This document shows positions 9,401 through 17,899 of a DNA stretch of 32,851 nucleotides, in pieces. A program made the translations under genes and the position numbers. Location: contig CAOKHI010000022.1 in assembly GCA_948468275.1 (NCBI GenBank), positions 1-32,851 on the forward strand, read 5' to 3'. Under the pieces are notes generated by a model, which saw only the letters and a program-made list of their open reading frames with translations, was not told the DNA's origin and made no database searches. Each line of letters opens with the position of its first letter. Position 1 is the first letter of the stretch. Source of the DNA: an uncultured Clostridium sp. GTDB taxonomy: Bacteria; Bacillota; Clostridia; TANB77; CAG-508.

Positions 9401-12057
9401 GTTGTTTCTAAATCATTTTTTGGATGATTATATGTTGCTGTTGTGCTTGTACCTGCTTCTAATTTTGATATATCTACTTGTGGTAGTCTATTTACACTAG
9501 GTGCTTGCCCATTTATTTTTGTTATTGATTTTCTTAATGCTAAATCTAATTCTTTCTTTACTACTACTATTGGTTCAAAATCATCATCATCTTGTTGTCC
9601 TGGTATATAATCTCCTTCTTTTCCGTTTCCTGTGTAAGTATTATTTTTTTTGTTGTCTGGGAAGTTTTCTATTTGTGAATCTCTATCTATATCTTTTTCT
9701 ATATTACTTTGGGCATCAAAATATTTTGTTATTTCTGCTATGTTTACTAATCGTACATTTTCTTTTTCTGGATCTAATGTTATTTTACATCTTATTGTAA
9801 ATGCTTCATGCTCTAGGTTTCCATTACTAAATTTATTTAATACTGTTTTTCCTGTGTTTGTTATTGTTAATGTACTTGTACCATCTTGATGTTTTTCTTC
9901 TGCTACTGTATATTTGTCTTTTGGTGATACTAGTTCTACAAATTCTATTCCTGCTGGTAAGTAATCTTTTATCTCGGCTGCATATGCATTTCTTTGGCCT
10001 TCATTAAATACATTTATAGTATACTCTATAATAGAACCTGTTGTTGTTTCTAAATCATTTTTTGGATGATTATATGTTGCTGTTGTGCTTGTACCTGCTT
10101 CTAATTTTGATATATCTACTTGTGGTAGTCTATTTACACTAGGTGCTTGCCCATTTATTTTTGTTATTGATTTTCTTAATGCTAAATCTAATTCTTTCTT
10201 TACTACTACTATTGGTTCAAAATCATCATCATCTTGTTGTCCTGGTATATAATCTCCTTCTTTTCCGTTTCCTGTGTAAGTATTATTTTTTTTGTTGTCT
10301 GGGAAGTTTTCTATTTGTGAATCTCTATCTATATCTTTTTCTATATTACTTTGGGCATCAAAATATTTTGTTATTTCTGCTATGTTTACTAATCGTACAT
10401 TTTCTTTTTCTGGATCTAATGTTATTTTACATCTTATTGTAAATGCTTCATGCTCTAGGTTTCCATTACTAAATTTATTTAATACTGTTTTTCCTGTGTT
10501 TGTTATTGTTAATGTACTTGTACCATCTTGATGTTTTTCTTCTGTTACTGCATATTTGTCTTTTGGTGATACTAGTTCTACAAATTCTATTCCTGTTGGT
10601 AAATAATCTTTTATCTCGGCTGCATATGCATCTTTTTCTCCTTCGTTACATACATTTATAGTATATTCTATGAATGAACCTGTTGTTGTTTCTAAATCAT
10701 TTTTTGGATGATTATATGTTGCTGTTGTGCTTGTACCTGCTTGTAATTTTGATATATCTACTTGTGGTAGTCTATTTATAGCAGGTGCTTGGCCATTTAT
10801 TTTTGTTATTGATTTTCGTAATGCTAAATCTAGTTCTTTTGGCTCTGGTATTGATACTTGTGCTCCTCCTATTATTGGTTGTGTTAATTTTTCTACTAAT
10901 ACTACTGGTTGTTCTTGTAAATATGTTGCTTCACTTGTTGTATAGTATGTTGCTTCTGTTTTATTAAATGAACCATTTAAGCTAAAATTTACTTGTTTTA
11001 TGTTTGTTGTTATTGGTAATGATATATAGAAATCTTGTCCTATTACATCTTGTATATTTCCGCTTGTTACTACTTGTTTATTTTGATTTAATAACTTGTT
11101 TTCTCCTGTTAGTGTTATTTGTGTTCCATTTTCATCTTTAAATTTTAATTGTGTTATGTCATATTGTCTATCAGGTTGTATTGTTATATTTAAAGGTCCT
11201 ATTATATATCTTTCTCCTTCTTGTACTGCTTTAAAGTTACCTGTTTGTAATGAAATAGGTGATGTTTGGTCTTGTGGTGTATAGTTTGAATTTTCATTTG
11301 CCCCATTTATTAGATACTCATATAAATAACCTGCTTGTTCTTGTCTTATTGTTCCTGTATATACATTTTCAAATGAATCATCATATAAATTTGCTAAAGA
11401 GTCATAATTTTCATCTCTTCCACTATTATTGTTAAAAAATAAAGCAGGTAACTGTGTGCTATTATAATTTGCATCATTTGGATTTGTGAAATACCATATT
11501 ACTAGTTGTTGTACTGCTTCTATATCTGAATCAGTTAATAATGAGCCTTCTTCATATCCATTTTCTCCTATAATTTCTGCATCTTCTAATAATTGTGTTT
11601 TTGTTTGCTCTGCACCTAATGTTCCTGGTAAATACATATGGTCTATAATCCATAATAATTTATTATATGTAGCTTGGCTATTGTTAAATACATTTACAGC
11701 ATTTAGTCTTGTTAATACTTCATCTTTTTGAGTTTTCATATTAAGTTTTGTATTATATATTTTTTTACTTCCTGATAATGATGTGTTATTGTTTGCTGAA
11801 AATCCTAAATCTGCCTTCAAACAATAAAATCTATTTGCGTAATTTGGAGTTGAGCTTTCCATACTAGGATATGATACAATCTTCCATACCTTTTTTGCTT
11901 GACCATTTGGAGATATTTGATACGCTCCTTTGTCTTCTCTTATATTAGTTGCACCTAATATATAGCTTTGATCTGCAGAATATATTTTGACTTGAGCTAT
12001 AGTCAAAATAAAAATTATTGTTATAATTAGTGTTCCTATAAATTTTTTTAGTTTCAT
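6409..12057 (-). CDS. Giant thioester-domain surface adhesin with seven stalk modules
   Basis: An 1882-aa paralogue of the 2079-5786 product, with GGAAGG 5' of the ATG. The signal peptide ends near residue 28. The thioester domain (about 29-265) has Cys79 in FYCLKA and Gln184 in QQLVIWYFTN. A beta domain runs to about 405. Seven modules start near residues 408, 621, 835, 1049, 1270, 1473 and 1680. Modules 1-3 are of a KSITKINGQAP type that the paralogue lacks; modules 4-7 match the paralogue's four modules in order. Modules 1 and 2 share a 601-bp perfect DNA repeat. Modules 1-4 end in an acidic PGQQDDDDFE linker and module 5 on has DIDSTPxN. The C-terminus is SVKTGQ (1850), a hydrophobic helix and KKYII, with no LPXTG. 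The role is probably covalent surface attachment displayed on a long stalk; ligand unknown. Confidence 0.9.
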   Translation of the reverse strand: MKLKKFIGTLIITIIFILTIAQVKIYSADQSYILGATNIREDKGAYQISPNGQAKKVWKIVSYPSMESSTPNYANRFYCLKADLGFSANNNTSLSGSKKIYNTKLNMKTQKDEVLTRLNAVNVFNNSQATYNKLLWIIDHMYLPGTLGAEQTKTQLLEDAEIIGENGYEEGSLLTDSDIEAVQQLVIWYFTNPNDANYNSTQLPALFFNNNSGRDENYDSLANLYDDSFENVYTGTIRQEQAGYLYEYLINGANENSNYTPQDQTSPISLQTGNFKAVQEGERYIIGPLNITIQPDRQYDITQLKFKDENGTQITLTGENKLLNQNKQVVTSGNIQDVIGQDFYISLPITTNIKQVNFSLNGSFNKTEATYYTTSEATYLQEQPVVLVEKLTQPIIGGAQVSIPEPKELDLALRKSITKINGQAPAINRLPQVDISKLQAGTSTTATYNHPKNDLETTTGSFIEYTINVCNEGEKDAYAAEIKDYLPTGIEFVELVSPKDKYAVTEEKHQDGTSTLTITNTGKTVLNKFSNGNLEHEAFTIRCKITLDPEKENVRLVNIAEITKYFDAQSNIEKDIDRDSQIENFPDNKKNNTYTGNGKEGDYIPGQQDDDDFEPIVVVKKELDLALRKSITKINGQAPSVNRLPQVDISKLEAGTSTTATYNHPKNDLETTTGSIIEYTINVFNEGQRNAYAAEIKDYLPAGIEFVELVSPKDKYTVAEEKHQDGTSTLTITNTGKTVLNKFSNGNLEHEAFTIRCKITLDPEKENVRLVNIAEITKYFDAQSNIEKDIDRDSQIENFPDNKKNNTYTGNGKEGDYIPGQQDDDDFEPIVVVKKELDLALRKSITKINGQAPSVNRLPQVDISKLEAGTSTTATYNHPKNDLETTTGSIIEYTINVFNEGQRNAYAAEIKDYLPAGIEFVELVSPQDKYKAVATKNSNGTTTVTITNTGKTVLNKFSSGNLEYEGFTIRCRITAKASTTDTRLVNIAEITKYFDAQSNIEKDVDRDSQIQNFPSDKKNNSYTGNGKEGDYVPGQQDDDDFEPIVIPKAYFDLSLRKFISEVNDIPPKTNREPVVDISKLQAGTSTTAIYNHTKVPLTVRVGDIVTYTIRVYNEGQIDGYASQITDHLPEYLEFLPEDEQNIANGWMYDENDSTLRTIKTNHLSKEVDIDNMLKAFDGTTLSYKDVKVKCRIKNTAISNQDITNIADITEYTDEAGNKVPDRDSNEKNVELPSDEELPNYKDEEINKGDKYIPGQEDDDDFEKVNIQVFDLALRKFITKVDNKDVTNRIPNLSIDEKGNIKYTHTKEPVLVQTNNIVTYTLRIFNEGDTDGYAKEITDNLPQGLQFLPEHETNKNYRWIMLDKEGNKTTDITKATKITTDYLSKEQEKEEGQNLIKAYNKEAGITQDNPDYKDVKVAFKVVEPNTSDRILTNTAEISEDSDKEGKPVDDIDSTPDNNEPNEDDIDEEHVKLIYFDLALRKFITKVNNLDINNRVPNLSLDEKGNIKYTHTKEPVQVEQKDIVTYTLRIYNEGKIDGYAKEVTDNIPEGLEFLPEHETNQNYRWIMIDKEGNKTTDITKATKITTDYLSKEQEKEEGQNLIKAFDKKAGITDKNPDYKDVKVAFKVIEPNTSDRIIINTAEISEDSDKEDKPVDDVDSTPGNEKPDEDDIDIEKVKVKYFDLALKKWVSNVIIIEDGKQITTNTGHTGDENPEPVVKVDLKSKQLNKVTVKFGYKIKVTNEGQIEGYAKEVKDYIPDGLKFVQEDNPKWAMINEKEVVTQQLQNTLLKPGESATVDILLTWENSENNLGQKVNIAEISQHYNDSDTPDIDSTPNNKKPGEDDIDDAPVLLSVKTGQARLYIVLTTTILLITAVGVILIKKYII
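9302..9902. repeat. 601-bp perfect direct repeat, copy 1
   Basis: By direct comparison this is identical, base for base, to 9944-10544. The repeat period of 642 bp is 214 codons, so gain or loss of a unit keeps the frame. Bounding mismatches are C/T at 9301/9943 and C/T at 9903/10545. A third, diverged unit lies on the 9301 side. Confidence 0.95.
9944..10544. repeat. 601-bp perfect direct repeat, copy 2
   Basis: Second copy of the 601-bp repeat at 9302-9902, inside the same reading frame. It spans the junction of stalk modules 1 and 2. Perfect identity including synonymous sites indicates a recent tandem duplication or gene conversion. Confidence 0.95.
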
Positions 12058-12098
12058 ATCCCTTTACCTTCCTTATAAAAATATTTATAACTATTTTA

Positions 12099-12126
12099 AT
12101 TTTACTACATTGAGTTTGTAAGTCAA
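12099..12126 (-). promoter_or_regulatory. Sigma-A-like promoter of the 6409-12057 gene
   Basis: On the minus strand TTGACT (12126-12121) and TAAAAT (12104-12099) are 16 bp apart, 42 bp before the ATG. The preceding GGAAAAAACTGCTAT string is nearly the same as that upstream of the 1-1800 gene. Short arms ATTGA (12109) and TCAAT (12123) form a small dyad across the spacer. Confidence 0.6.
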
Positions 12127-12148
12127 TAGCAGTTTTTTCCTATAATAA

Positions 12149-12180
12149 AAAGCACTTTCTTATTTGTAAAAAAGTGCTTT
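12149..12180 (-). terminator. Intrinsic terminator after smc
   Basis: Ten-bp arms AAAGCACTTT (12149-12158) and AAAGTGCTTT (12171-12180) have a 12-nt loop, followed on the minus strand by TTTTATTATA. It would end the xth/AI-2E/smc transcript and sits directly upstream of the next gene's promoter. Confidence 0.7.
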
Positions 12181-12242
12181 ACGGATACTTAATTTTCTAA
12201 TTCTATATACATATATATGTATTTTATTACATTTTTATAACA
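12179..12242 (-). promoter_or_regulatory. TTACGGA box and two TTACA/TAACA boxes at 11-bp spacing
   Basis: TTACGGA is at 12179-12185, overlapping the last bases of the smc terminator. TTACA is at 12227 and TAACA at 12238, exactly 11 bp apart. Order and distances parallel the region upstream of the 2079-5786 gene. Confidence 0.45.
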
Positions 12243-12347
12243 TTTTTGTCTTATTTTTTGTATTTTCATTATGTATTTCCACAAAACCTAAGTATGCGTA
12301 AGTATTTTTTAATTTTATGTTGTAATATATTGCTTATAGTAGATCTT

Positions 12348-15300
12348 CTATACATTTGCTAACTTCATTGATAATAATTTAGAAATTCCGTTTTCTTCCA
12401 TTGTAATTCCATATACTGTATCTGCTGCTTCCATTGTTCCTTTTCTGTGTGTTATTACCAAAAATTGTGTTTGATTTGTAAATTTCTTTATATATTCTGC
12501 AAATCTATATACATTTACATCATCTAATGCTGCTTCTATTTCATCTAGTACACAAAATGGGGATGGATTTATTTTTAGTATAGCAAATAGTAGAGCTATT
12601 GCTGTAAAAGCTTTTTCGCCTCCTGATAGTAATGTCATATTTTGTAGTTTTTTGCCTGGTGGTTGTATTTGTATTTCTATTCCACATTCTAGTATATTTG
12701 TTTCATCTGTTAATATTAACTCTGCTTTTCCTCCACCAAATAGTTCTTTAAAGACATCTCCAAAGTTTTTATTTATTATTGCAAATTGATTTTTGAATTG
12801 TTCTTTCATTGTATTTGTCATATCTTGTATTACTTTTCTTAATTTTGCTATACCACTTTCTAAATCTAATCTTTGTTCACACATAAAATCATATCTTTGT
12901 TTTGTTTGTTTGTATTCTTCTATTGAATCTATGTTTATGCTTCCTAAGTCCCTAATATTATTTCGTAAAGTATTTACTTGTTTTGTAGTATATTGTATAT
13001 CTTTTGGTTTTTCATATTCTGTAATATTATTTGGTGTAACTTCATATTCTTCCCACATTTTATTTATAACATCTTCTAAGTCTTGCTTTGTTTTTGTTTT
13101 CTTTACATCTATTTTTACTATTTGTGCTTTTAAGTCTTCTATTACATTAAATTGATTTGCAATTTCTTCTTCTGTTTTAGATAATTTATCATTTTTTTGT
13201 ATTCTTTCATTTTTTAATTTTTCAACTTTTTCTCCACTGTCATTTACACTATTTTTTATTTTATCTATTTGATTATTTAAGTCTATAATAGATTTTTGTA
13301 GCTCTTCATTATCTTTTTGTATATTTTCCATCTGCTGATTTTTATTTTTTATAGATATATTACAGTTTTCTATATCTTGCTCTATTCTTTGTACTATTTC
13401 ATCAATAGACATTTCGCTTTCATCAAATGATGATACAGATATTTTTAAATTTGTTATATCTAATTTTAAATCATCTATATATTTTTGGCTATCTTTATTT
13501 ACACTTGCATATTGTTCTATTTGTTCATTTGTTTCTTGTATGCTTTTAGTTAATTCTTCTACATCTTTTATTGCTAATTCTTTTTGTTTTTGTATTTCTT
13601 CTTTTTGCTTTTTTATTTCTTCTGCTTCATTTTTTAATTTTTGTAATCTTGCTTCTAATTTTGAAACATTTTCTTCTACTAAAATAAGCTTTTGTTTATC
13701 TGTTGCATATTCTATGTCTATCTCTTGAAGACTTCTTTCTAAAGTTTCTACTTCTTGTAATACACTTTCTATACTTTCTTCATATTCTTGTTTTTGTTTT
13801 GTTTCTTTTTCTATTTTTTTATTTATTTCTTTTACATTTTGTTCTAATTCTTCTATTTCTCTTGCTCTTCCTAATATATTTACTGTTTTTGTTGCAACAG
13901 ATCCTCCTGTAATTCCACCAGATGGATTTATTACATCTCCAGATAATGTTACTATTTTGAATGAATAATTATTTTGTTTTGCAAGTTGTATCGCATTTTC
14001 AATTTTATCTACTATTACTGTTCTTCCTAACAAACTTGTTACTATTCCTTCATATTTTTTGTCAGTTGTTATTAAGTCTACTGCTATACCTATTACTCCT
14101 TGTATTCCTTTTTGGTTTATTTTTTCTATCTTTTTACCTTTTACTGATGTTATAGGTAAAAATGTTGCTCTTCCTAAATTGTTTTTTCTTAAATGTTCAA
14201 CTAATTTTTTAGCATCTTCTTCTGTATCTGTTACTATGTTTTGAAGTGCTCCTCCTAAGGTCATTTCTATTGCTGTTTCATACTGCTTTTCTACAGATAT
14301 TAAGTTACTTAAGGCTCCATTTGTTCCTTTTGCAAGTGTCGGATTTTTTTCACAGTCTAATAGTAATGCTTTTACAGCTCTTGTATATCCTTCTTTTTCT
14401 TTTTCTGTTTCTATTAAAAATTTTAATCTTGAAGATTTCATTCTTTCTTCTGTTTGATATGCATTTATATTGTTTTCAAATTGTTTTATTTGTGCATCTG
14501 CTGTATCTTTTTTGCTTGCAATTTCTTCTAATGCTTTTGTTATTTTATTTCTTTTTGCTTCTATTTCATTAAAAGTCTTTGATATGTCTTCTTTTGTTAT
14601 TCTTGTAGCATCTAGCTCTGAGATTGTTACACTTTTTTCTGAATTTATAGATGTTTCTCTTTTTTGTAAATTTTCATAGTTTGCTTCTAATGTAGTTATT
14701 ATTGTATTTTTTTCATATCTTTCATCTGTATTTTTTTCTACTTGTTGTTTTTTATCTTCTATTTCTAATTCTTTTGCTCCTAATTTTTTATTTAACTCTT
14801 CTAATTGTTTTTCTTTTTCATCTAGTTCTTTTTGAAATTTTTCTTTATTGTTATATAAACTATTTTTCTTCTCTACTTTTTGTAATTTTTCTTCTTCTAA
14901 TTGTGTAACTCTTTTTTTATTTTCTTCAATTTCTTTTTCATATCTTAAATAGTTTTCTTTATTATTTGCTATTCTTTCATTTGCAACATTTATATTAGAG
15001 TTTATTTTTTCTATGTTTTTTTGGCTTTCAAAGCCTAAATTTTGCATACTTTCTATTTCATTTGTAATATTATCTATACTTTTTTTAAGTTCTTCTTTTA
15101 ATTCGTTTATAGAATTCATTTTTATTGTTGCTTCATCATTATGATTTTTTAAAATTTCTTCATCTATTTTTATTTGTTCTAATTTTTCCTTATATGTATC
15201 TATATTATATAAAAATAATCCTATTTCAATATTTTTTAACTCTTGTCTTAAATCTAGAAATTTTTTTGCTTTTTCTGATTGTATTTTTAATGGTTCTATA

Positions 15301-15902
15301 TTTGTTTCTATTTCAGATAATATATCATTTATTCTTAATAAGTTTAATTTAGTATGCTCTAATTTTTTTTCTGATTCTTGTTTTCTTACTCTATATTTTA
15401 CAATTCCTGCTGCTTCTTCAAAAATATGACGTCTATCTTCTGATTTATTGCTTAATATTTCATCAATTTTACCTTGTCCTATTATACTATATCCATCTTT
15501 TCCTATTCCTGTATCCATAAATAATTCTAAAATGTCTTTTAGTCTACAAGGCGCTTTATTTATAAAATAGCCAGATTCACCTGTTCTATATATTTTTCTT
15601 GTTATTGTTACTTCTGTATATTCTATTGGAAGTTTTCCATCTGCATTATCAAATATTAAAGATGCTTCAGCAAATCCTAATGATTTTCTGTTTTGAGTTC
15701 CTGCAAATATTATATCATCAGATTTTGCTCCTCTTAATGATTTCATGCTTTGTTCTCCTAGTACCCATCTTATAGCATCAGAAATATTACTTTTTCCAGA
15801 CCCATTTGGTCCAATAACTGTAGTAATACCTGGCATAAATTCTAATACAGTTTTATCTGCAAATGACTTAAATCCTTGCAATTCCAATCTTTTTAAATAC
15901 AT
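12348..15902 (-). CDS. smc: Chromosome segregation protein SMC
   Basis: A full-length 1184-aa SMC ATPase, which with ScpA/ScpB loads at the origin and extrudes loops to organise and separate sister chromosomes. The Walker A motif GPNGSGKS is at residues 31-38. Two long Lys/Glu-rich coiled coils flank a hinge at about 500-650 (GALQNIV, LLGRTVIVD). The ABC signature LSGGEKAF is near 1092 and Walker B CVLDEIEAALDD around 1118-1127, followed by VITHRKGTME. The frame extends nine bases further to a GTG, but that codon lies inside the AAAGGTGG ribosome binding site, so ATG 15902 (MYLKRLELQGFKSF) is chosen. It is the last gene after xth and the AI-2E gene, with its own possible promoter in the 74-bp gap. 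The common rnc-smc-ftsY order is not seen: the downstream side is a terminator and a surface gene. Confidence 0.98.
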   Translation of the reverse strand: MYLKRLELQGFKSFADKTVLEFMPGITTVIGPNGSGKSNISDAIRWVLGEQSMKSLRGAKSDDIIFAGTQNRKSLGFAEASLIFDNADGKLPIEYTEVTITRKIYRTGESGYFINKAPCRLKDILELFMDTGIGKDGYSIIGQGKIDEILSNKSEDRRHIFEEAAGIVKYRVRKQESEKKLEHTKLNLLRINDILSEIETNIEPLKIQSEKAKKFLDLRQELKNIEIGLFLYNIDTYKEKLEQIKIDEEILKNHNDEATIKMNSINELKEELKKSIDNITNEIESMQNLGFESQKNIEKINSNINVANERIANNKENYLRYEKEIEENKKRVTQLEEEKLQKVEKKNSLYNNKEKFQKELDEKEKQLEELNKKLGAKELEIEDKKQQVEKNTDERYEKNTIITTLEANYENLQKRETSINSEKSVTISELDATRITKEDISKTFNEIEAKRNKITKALEEIASKKDTADAQIKQFENNINAYQTEERMKSSRLKFLIETEKEKEGYTRAVKALLLDCEKNPTLAKGTNGALSNLISVEKQYETAIEMTLGGALQNIVTDTEEDAKKLVEHLRKNNLGRATFLPITSVKGKKIEKINQKGIQGVIGIAVDLITTDKKYEGIVTSLLGRTVIVDKIENAIQLAKQNNYSFKIVTLSGDVINPSGGITGGSVATKTVNILGRAREIEELEQNVKEINKKIEKETKQKQEYEESIESVLQEVETLERSLQEIDIEYATDKQKLILVEENVSKLEARLQKLKNEAEEIKKQKEEIQKQKELAIKDVEELTKSIQETNEQIEQYASVNKDSQKYIDDLKLDITNLKISVSSFDESEMSIDEIVQRIEQDIENCNISIKNKNQQMENIQKDNEELQKSIIDLNNQIDKIKNSVNDSGEKVEKLKNERIQKNDKLSKTEEEIANQFNVIEDLKAQIVKIDVKKTKTKQDLEDVINKMWEEYEVTPNNITEYEKPKDIQYTTKQVNTLRNNIRDLGSINIDSIEEYKQTKQRYDFMCEQRLDLESGIAKLRKVIQDMTNTMKEQFKNQFAIINKNFGDVFKELFGGGKAELILTDETNILECGIEIQIQPPGKKLQNMTLLSGGEKAFTAIALLFAILKINPSPFCVLDEIEAALDDVNVYRFAEYIKKFTNQTQFLVITHRKGTMEAADTVYGITMEENGISKLLSMKLANV

Positions 15903-15944
15903 AGCTACCACCTTTAATTTGTAACTTTAAATTTCACTGTATAT

Positions 15945-15973
15945 ATAATATCCTAATCCCCCAAAAATAGCAA
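15945..15973 (-). promoter_or_regulatory. Possible internal promoter for smc
   Basis: On the minus strand TTGCTA (15973-15968) is 17 bp from TATTAT (15950-15945), in the gap between the AI-2E gene and smc, 42 bp before the smc ATG. It would let smc be expressed apart from the two upstream genes. Confidence 0.4.
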
Positions 15974-15976
15974 GTT

Positions 15977-17101
15977 TCAAAAAACATTTTTCTCTTTATA
16001 ATCTATAAAATCTTCTATTATTAATTTAAGTACTGCAAATACTGGTACTGACAAAAACATTCCTATTACTCCAAAATATGCTCCTCCTATTGTTACTGCA
16101 AATATTACTAGTAGTGGACTTATTTTTAATGAGTTTCCTACTATTTTTGGATTAATTATATTTGCATCTATTTGTTGTAATATTATTACTACTATTGAAA
16201 GTATTAGTGCTTTTCCTATTCCTCCTGTAAATATTGTTATTATTATTGTAAGTCCTATTCCTATTATTGCTCCAAAATATGGTATTAAGTTAGACAATCC
16301 TATTAATACTCCTAATAGTATTGCATATTTTATATCTAAAAATAACATGGCTATACTTGTTAGTATTCCTACTATTATTGCATCTAGTATTTGACTTGAT
16401 ACAAATTTAAAAAATATGCTGTTTGTGCTAGAAAAATATTTTCCTACTGTTTTATATGCTTTATTTTTTAATACTACTGATGATATTCTTTTTATAAAAT
16501 TTAATATTTCTGTACGTTCTAATAATATATATACAGATACTATTATTGATACAAAAAAGTTAAATATTCCTTTTGCTACTCCTATTGCTCCTGCTACATA
16601 TTGTGTTATTGCTTCTATACTTATATATTTTTGTATGTCTAGATTGTTTAACATATCTGTTAACTTTTGCATATCTATTTTTCTTATTATTGAATCTTGT
16701 GGTATATTATCTAAATTTTGTATTGTATTATTATAATATACTCCTACATTGTTTACTAAATCTGCTACACTTTGGCTTAATGTTGGTATTATAAAGTTCA
16801 TTGCTAATAATATTATTAGTAGTAAAATTAAATATACTGTAAATATACTAAATCCTCTTGCTTTATTTTTTAATATTTTGAATTTTGATTTTTGATAAAT
16901 TTTTTCTAATCCTTTACATGGTATGTATAATATGTATGCTATAAATATTCCTATTAAAAATGGCATTATTACATTCATTATATTATTAAACCAGGTTACT
17001 ATATCTTTAAAATTGTCTAAGGTTTTATATACTGTAATTACTGCTACTGCAAATATAAACCAATATAGCCATTTGCTCCATATGTTTTTATTTTTTTCCA
17101 T
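15977..17101 (-). CDS. AI-2E family (PerM/YtvI-like) membrane transporter
   Basis: A 374-aa polytopic membrane protein with about eight hydrophobic segments: two near the N-terminus (about 12-30 and 38-60), one near 85-110, and a cluster from about 185 to 365. A soluble stretch at about 115-180 lies between them, as in the family. The C-terminal block with NPKIVGNSLKISPLLVI and GVIGMFLSVPVFAVLK is the family's most conserved part. Members include transporters named for autoinducer-2 export and Na+/H+ antiporters; the substrate cannot be told from sequence. AAGGAGG precedes the ATG. The gene begins 10 bp after the xth stop, so the two are almost certainly cotranscribed, and smc follows after 74 bp. 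Confidence 0.92.
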   Translation of the reverse strand: MEKNKNIWSKWLYWFIFAVAVITVYKTLDNFKDIVTWFNNIMNVIMPFLIGIFIAYILYIPCKGLEKIYQKSKFKILKNKARGFSIFTVYLILLLIILLAMNFIIPTLSQSVADLVNNVGVYYNNTIQNLDNIPQDSIIRKIDMQKLTDMLNNLDIQKYISIEAITQYVAGAIGVAKGIFNFFVSIIVSVYILLERTEILNFIKRISSVVLKNKAYKTVGKYFSSTNSIFFKFVSSQILDAIIVGILTSIAMLFLDIKYAILLGVLIGLSNLIPYFGAIIGIGLTIIITIFTGGIGKALILSIVVIILQQIDANIINPKIVGNSLKISPLLVIFAVTIGGAYFGVIGMFLSVPVFAVLKLIIEDFIDYKEKNVF

Positions 17102-17111
17102 TTTTTCCTCC

Positions 17112-17867
17112 TTATATTTCTATTTCTAATCCTACAGGACAATGGTCACTTCCATATATTTCTTTAAATATATGTGCATCTTTTATTTTATCTTTTATGT
17201 CTTTTGATACTATAAAATAGTCTATTCTCCATCCTATATCTTTTTGTCTTGCTTGTCCCATATATGACCACCAACTATATGCTACTTTTTCAGGATATAC
17301 ATATCTAAATGAATCTACAAAATTTGCACTTAGTAGTTTAGTCATTTTATTTCTTTCTTCGTCTGTAAATCCTGCATTTCTTCTATTTGTTTTTGGATTT
17401 TTTAAGTCTATTTCTTGATGAGCTACATTTAAATCTCCACACATTATTACTGGTTTTTTTTCGTTTAGTTTAGAAAGATATTTTCGTGTTTCGTCCTCCC
17501 AAATCATCCTATAATCTAATCTTTCTAATTCTCTTTTAGAATTTGGAACATATATATTTACTAAATAAAATTTTTCAAATTCTAATGTTATTACTCTTCC
17601 TTCTGTATCATGTTCTTTTTTTCCTATTCCATACATTGCTTTTATTGGTTCTTTTTTGGTAAATATTGCTGTACCAGAATATCCTTTTTTTTCTGCACTA
17701 TTCCAAAATTGTTTATAGCCTTTTAAATTAAAATCTTCTATTTGCCCTTCTTGCATTTTTGTTTCTTGAATACAAAATATATCTGCATCTATTTCATAAA
17801 AAAAGTCTTCAAATCCTTTTTTTAATACTGCTCTTAATCCATTTACATTCCATGAAATTATTTTCAT
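17112..17867 (-). CDS. xth: Exodeoxyribonuclease III / AP endonuclease
   Basis: A 251-aa Mg-dependent exonuclease-endonuclease-phosphatase family enzyme that cleaves 5' of abasic sites and degrades 3' ends in base excision repair. All catalytic motifs are present: Asn7 (WNVNGLR), Glu35 (QETK), Tyr106 (NIYVPN), Asp145/Asn147 (GDLNVAH), the substrate loop around SWW and GWRIDYF (199-217), and Asp241/His242 (GSDHCP). Length is normal for the Xth/ExoA family. AAGGAG precedes the ATG. It is the first gene of the cluster with the AI-2E protein and smc and has a good promoter upstream. No unusual residue changes were seen. The B. subtilis name would be exoA. Confidence 0.97.
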   Translation of the reverse strand: MKIISWNVNGLRAVLKKGFEDFFYEIDADIFCIQETKMQEGQIEDFNLKGYKQFWNSAEKKGYSGTAIFTKKEPIKAMYGIGKKEHDTEGRVITLEFEKFYLVNIYVPNSKRELERLDYRMIWEDETRKYLSKLNEKKPVIMCGDLNVAHQEIDLKNPKTNRRNAGFTDEERNKMTKLLSANFVDSFRYVYPEKVAYSWWSYMGQARQKDIGWRIDYFIVSKDIKDKIKDAHIFKEIYGSDHCPVGLEIEI

Positions 17868-17899
17868 ATTTATTCTCCTTTTGACATTTTATGTTTAAT

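Noticed and set aside
8928-10850. CRISPR-like or phage-type interpretation of the repeated blocks
   Set aside because: The repeats are 642 bp long, coding and in frame; there are no short regularly spaced repeats, no spacers and no cas or phage genes anywhere in the window.
12149-12180. Hairpin as an attenuator of the 6409-12057 gene
   Set aside because: It lies upstream of that gene's -35 element and is oriented to end the smc transcript, so it would not be in the leader unless transcription starts further upstream.
15903-15911. GTG start adding three residues to SMC
   Set aside because: The GTG is part of the Shine-Dalgarno sequence of the ATG at 15902, and SMC proteins begin with MYLKRLE-like sequence.
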